Source: Lutraria lutraria
Taxonomy: Eukaryota > Mollusca > Bivalvia > Venerida > Mactridae
Reading direction: 5' to 3'
DNA: 64,000 bases
NCBI GenBank assembly: GCA_964023205.1
Contig: OZ026835.1
Location: 21,465,817 to 21,529,816, forward strand
Shown: piece after piece, positions 61,601-64,000 of the stretch
Numbering within the stretch: position 1 is the stretch's first letter
Layout of the letters: each line of letters opens with the position of its first letter
The notes under the pieces: generated by a model
Told to the model about the DNA's origin: nothing
Database searches by the model: none
What the model saw: only the letters and a program-made list of their open reading frames with translations
Translations under genes and position numbers: made by a program

Positions 61601-63142
61601 TGGGCCTGAAAAAATAAATCTTATTATTCACATTAAGTTTGTAGATGTATAGTAAATTAATTCTGGGTAGTAGTGGTGGACTTATTCTTGTAGTTTTAGG
61701 TAGTGTTTGTCATTTATTTGTAATATATCACCTTTATAACAAAACACAACCTTTCATTAAAATGATTGTCCTAGTTAAGAAGTTCTAAAACATGGAATAG
61801 ACAGGCATGATATTTTTTCCCGCTATTTTCATCTATTAAAGATGATTTTGGTAATTTGTTATTAAAGTTAATTGTAACTATTGCAGGGAGGTGGTGGAGA
61901 TCTACCTAAGAATGGTGATTATTGGCATGCTATTCGCCGTGGAGAGTTACCTGATTTGCCCCATTATTCAACACAACTTAATGATCTTCTAAAGGTATGT
62001 TGCAGTATTTATATTGTTTTCATCGTTTAGGGCTTTTAGGATTTTCTGAATGGTTAAATAGGAAAATATTTGTGTAAGTTTTAATTAAATCATGTGTTAA
62101 AGATTTCTTGTTTTCAGTTCATCAAGGGTTAGGTGATTGAATGCTCTTTAAAATTTCTCTGATTTGCAGATCATCAGGATCTTTTTGTCACTTCCTGTTT
62201 CGATACACATGCTAATTTTGATTGACTATTGGTTCTTATGAAATAATTGTTAAAAATGGCAAGCTGGATAGAGCTAAAACCTTGCCCCAAAATCATGGCA
62301 TATTGGAACAGGCATAAAATAAGTTTAGAGTGGCGCACATGTTGCAAAGATTGTTTTATTTGACACGGAATCTTGGCATGTGGGGTCAATGAGTCTGTAC
62401 ATAATTGTACATAATTGTTTTAATGAACTTGAAACTGGATGTAAACCTGTATTTTGATCTATGATTTATTTGTTATGTTACAGAGTATGGTTCATGCTGA
62501 TCCAAGAGAACGTCCATCTGCACTTGCCGTCTCCCAACATCCAGCCTTATCTCTTCAAGGGAAGAAGTCCAGAGCTCAGTTGAAAAAAGAATTGAATGAG
62601 GAAAGATTCAAAAATCAGTTATTGTCACAGTAAGTAAATTTTATCATATTTTAGGGCCAAACTCCTTTAGATAATAATATCACCATGCTTTTCTAATCTG
62701 AATGTCTACTGGATGCAATTCAAGAACGCTAAACAGCTGTATTTCTTGTGCATGAGAAATTTTTGTCCCCCGTGGTTAAAAAATGTTTTTTCTTTACGAT
62801 TTTCATATTCCATTGAGTACAATATGGGTCCTATTATCAATGCTCTATAACTATATGTGGTAAAATTAAGACATAATGACTGCACTTACAAACCCCTGAA
62901 TTACATACAGTTAACATTGAAACATATTAAATTGTGTGCCTTTATAAGCTTAACATTTAAATTATCTTAAAACATTATTTTTATTGTTTTATTTTGTTCT
63001 TTATTTTAGAAAACTATCAGAAGCGACCAAGTGTTTAACACAGAACTTACCAACATCCAAGTTTACCTTACCAACTACATTAGGGAGCTCTCGTCTCATT
63101 GGTCATAAAATGAAGAGAAGCATGAGTCTATCAGCATTTTAA
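58053..63142 (+). CDS. WEE1: WEE1: CDK1-inhibitory tyrosine kinase, complete, nine coding exons
   Basis: Nuclear kinase that phosphorylates CDK1 on the inhibitory tyrosine and so delays mitosis. The joined coding exons give 587 residues. The N-terminal regulatory part has the conserved [18 protein letters not shown] (136-153, cyclin-docking RxL region of WEE1) and NVNPFTP (177-183). The kinase domain (about 240-540) has the glycine loop GDGAFGSV (251-258), ATP lysine K273 in YAIKK, HLDIKPGN with catalytic D371 and N376, DLG in place of DFG (D412), and EDGDCRYLA in the activation segment. DLG and the EGD-R-LA block are WEE1 family features. A C-terminal coiled region ([11 protein letters not shown]) ends in [14 protein letters not shown], as in vertebrate WEE1 (SRLIGKKMNRSVSL). 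All splice phases agree. Confidence 0.97.
58687..59143. other. WEE1 intron 1
   Basis: AT-rich; read-through of the donor would add about 25 residues and a stop at 58765. Confidence 0.8.
59144..59207 (+). CDS. WEE1: WEE1 coding exon 2 (207-228)
   Basis: 64 bases encoding an acidic linker ([16 protein letters not shown]). Acceptor ttaag, donor gtaaat, ends in phase 0. The matching phases on both sides support this small exon. Confidence 0.88.
59582..59751 (+). CDS. WEE1: WEE1 coding exon 3 (229-285)
   Basis: Starts the kinase domain: [18 protein letters not shown], then [13 protein letters not shown]. Acceptor tttcag, donor gtaagt, ends in phase 2. Confidence 0.96.
60091..60359 (+). CDS. WEE1: WEE1 coding exon 4 (286-375)
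   Basis: Encodes [37 protein letters not shown] and the catalytic HLDIKPG. Donor gtgtgt, ends in phase 1. Confidence 0.96.
60725..60832 (+). CDS. WEE1: WEE1 coding exon 5 (376-411)
   Basis: NIFIHR completes the catalytic loop, followed by the acidic insert [12 protein letters not shown] typical of WEE1 kinases, then IIYKIG. Acceptor ttcag, donor gtaagt. Confidence 0.95.
60833..61374. other. WEE1 intron 5
   Basis: No internal feature seen. Confidence 0.8.
61375..61520 (+). CDS. WEE1: WEE1 coding exon 6 (412-459)
   Basis: DLGLVTSV, then [13 protein letters not shown], then [14 protein letters not shown]. Acceptor tacag, donor gtaagt, ends in phase 0. Confidence 0.96.
61887..61994 (+). CDS. 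WEE1: WEE1 coding exon 7 (460-495)
   Basis: [20 protein letters not shown], then [16 protein letters not shown]; exactly 36 codons. Acceptor tgcag, donor gtatgt. Confidence 0.95.
62484..62629 (+). CDS. WEE1: WEE1 coding exon 8 (496-544)
   Basis: [15 protein letters not shown] closes the kinase fold (the RPSA motif), followed by the helical [18 protein letters not shown]. Acceptor tacag, donor gtaagt, phase 2. Confidence 0.96.
63010..63142 (+). CDS. WEE1: WEE1 coding exon 9 (545-587) and stop
   Basis: Acceptor tttag. Ends [17 protein letters not shown], then TAA at 63140-63142. Confidence 0.95.
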
Positions 63143-64000
63143 ACTTAAAACTTTGAATTTGTCTTGTTTTTGCTTCAAGTTTATCTGAACACATTCCCTA
63201 ATGGTCAAATATATGTCATGTTTTAATTGCTGTGGAAATCAAATCTATTTTATTAGAGTCTTAACTATTGCAGAACATCAAATTTCTAGTGAACTTAATT
63301 ATCTGAGTGACTAATTATGGTGGTGATATTTGTTTAAATTATTGAATATGATATTAATTATTTAATATTTCAAACAAATGTTTTAAACTGTATTTCATTT
63401 AATATTGCTTTTAAATTAAGTCCGTCTCTGACAGCTAAACTAGTTTATTTATGGATCCTGACAGATGTAAAAATTTCATTAAAAAAAATTCTTTTTGCAA
63501 ATAATTCATTTAAAGTAGAATTGTGAGGATCTTAGTGTGTTTGTATTATTATTGACTTTGGTGTCTGGTGATTCCTGGCTGTAATTCTCTTATTTAATCA
63601 TTATCCAAGAAGATGGTTGCAGTATTGAGGCTTTTTATGAGATGTGTGTCCGAGGCTATAATATGGATCCAACAGTTTTTTATGTGATGTGTGAGACAAT
63701 ATTGTTGATCCTACATGGTATAGTTGTGTATATAAACTATAGAATATTTAGTGGTCTACACAATTTTTTCATGACTTGGTTTCTGTGAAGTTTTTGTGCC
63801 TAAGGAAAGTATCTGTGATTTGTGCTCGTAGAATTTATATCTTACATTGTATATAGAACTGAAATCAAATATGTACATAAATGGGCATTAGCAATTGCTA
63901 TTTGTGTTCAAATTAACATTGTGTGCTAACATCAAATGGGGTTTAGTCATGGTTTGGTCATGTGTGGGAATAGAAAAAAATGCAATAGAAAATTAAAAAC
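63143..64000 (+). other. WEE1 3' UTR and downstream
   Basis: T-rich sequence with no open frame of note. ATTAAA words at 63478 and near 63990 are possible polyadenylation signals; no AATAAA was seen. Confidence 0.5.

Noticed and set aside
1..64000. tRNA, rRNA or bacterial operon features
   Set aside because: None seen by eye; gene structure is eukaryotic throughout. A tRNA scan would be needed to exclude small RNA genes.

Overview
The window is animal nuclear DNA: AT-rich, split genes with GT-AG introns, long intergenic gaps and many repeats. Two genes are confident orthologues of FRS2 and WEE1. The repeat landscape (many unrelated minisatellites, TA-flanked miniature inverted-repeat elements, dispersed repeats of mollusc type) and a huge EB/EGF-like cysteine-rich secreted protein suggest a lophotrochozoan, most likely a bivalve mollusc. 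The taxon is an inference; no species can be named from sequence alone.

Region 1 (about 0.2-33.7 kb, minus strand) is one large gene read right to left. It starts with a TATA box and a signal-peptide exon (33.6 kb). Two exons follow that form a divergent SUEL/galactose-binding-lectin-like domain (30.3 and 29.2 kb). Next come 26 small exons, each encoding one six-cysteine (sometimes eight-cysteine) EB/EGF-like module (25.5 to 2.6 kb). An exon at 1.4-1.7 kb looks like a second copy of the lectin-like domain, and one more exon sits at 0.2-0.4 kb; the gene runs off the left edge. All internal junctions up to the last exon are phase 1, so every EB exon can be duplicated or lost without breaking the frame. 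The exons show a higher-order order F-E-D-C-B-A / C-B-A / F-E-D-C-B-x-A, evidence of block duplication. The introns are packed with unrelated tandem repeats (periods near 27, 31, 32, 37, 41, 50, 53 and 79 bp) and a 3.1-kb inverted-repeat element at 25.8-29.0 kb.

Region 2 (33.7-45 kb) has no convincing host gene. It holds a 39-bp satellite of about 56 units (34.1-36.3 kb), a decayed mariner-type DNA transposon with terminal inverted repeats of about 268 bp and TA target duplication (37.95-38.98 kb), a decayed non-LTR retrotransposon fragment (39.3-41.3 kb) and several small inverted-repeat elements.

Region 3 (45.5-46.9 kb, plus strand) is the single-exon coding sequence of FRS2, the myristoylated adaptor that links FGF-receptor-type kinases to GRB2 and SHP2. 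A 33-bp minisatellite follows in its probable 3' UTR (47.3-47.9 kb), then several kilobases of AT-rich sequence with dispersed repeats.

Region 4 (57.8-63.1 kb, plus strand) is a complete nine-coding-exon WEE1 gene (587 residues), the kinase that puts the inhibitory tyrosine phosphate on CDK1. Its upstream region carries an exact E2F-type site and a CCAAT box, as expected for a cell-cycle gene. FRS2 (receptor-tyrosine-kinase signalling) and WEE1 (mitotic entry) are neighbours in the same orientation, but nothing in the sequence shows shared regulation.
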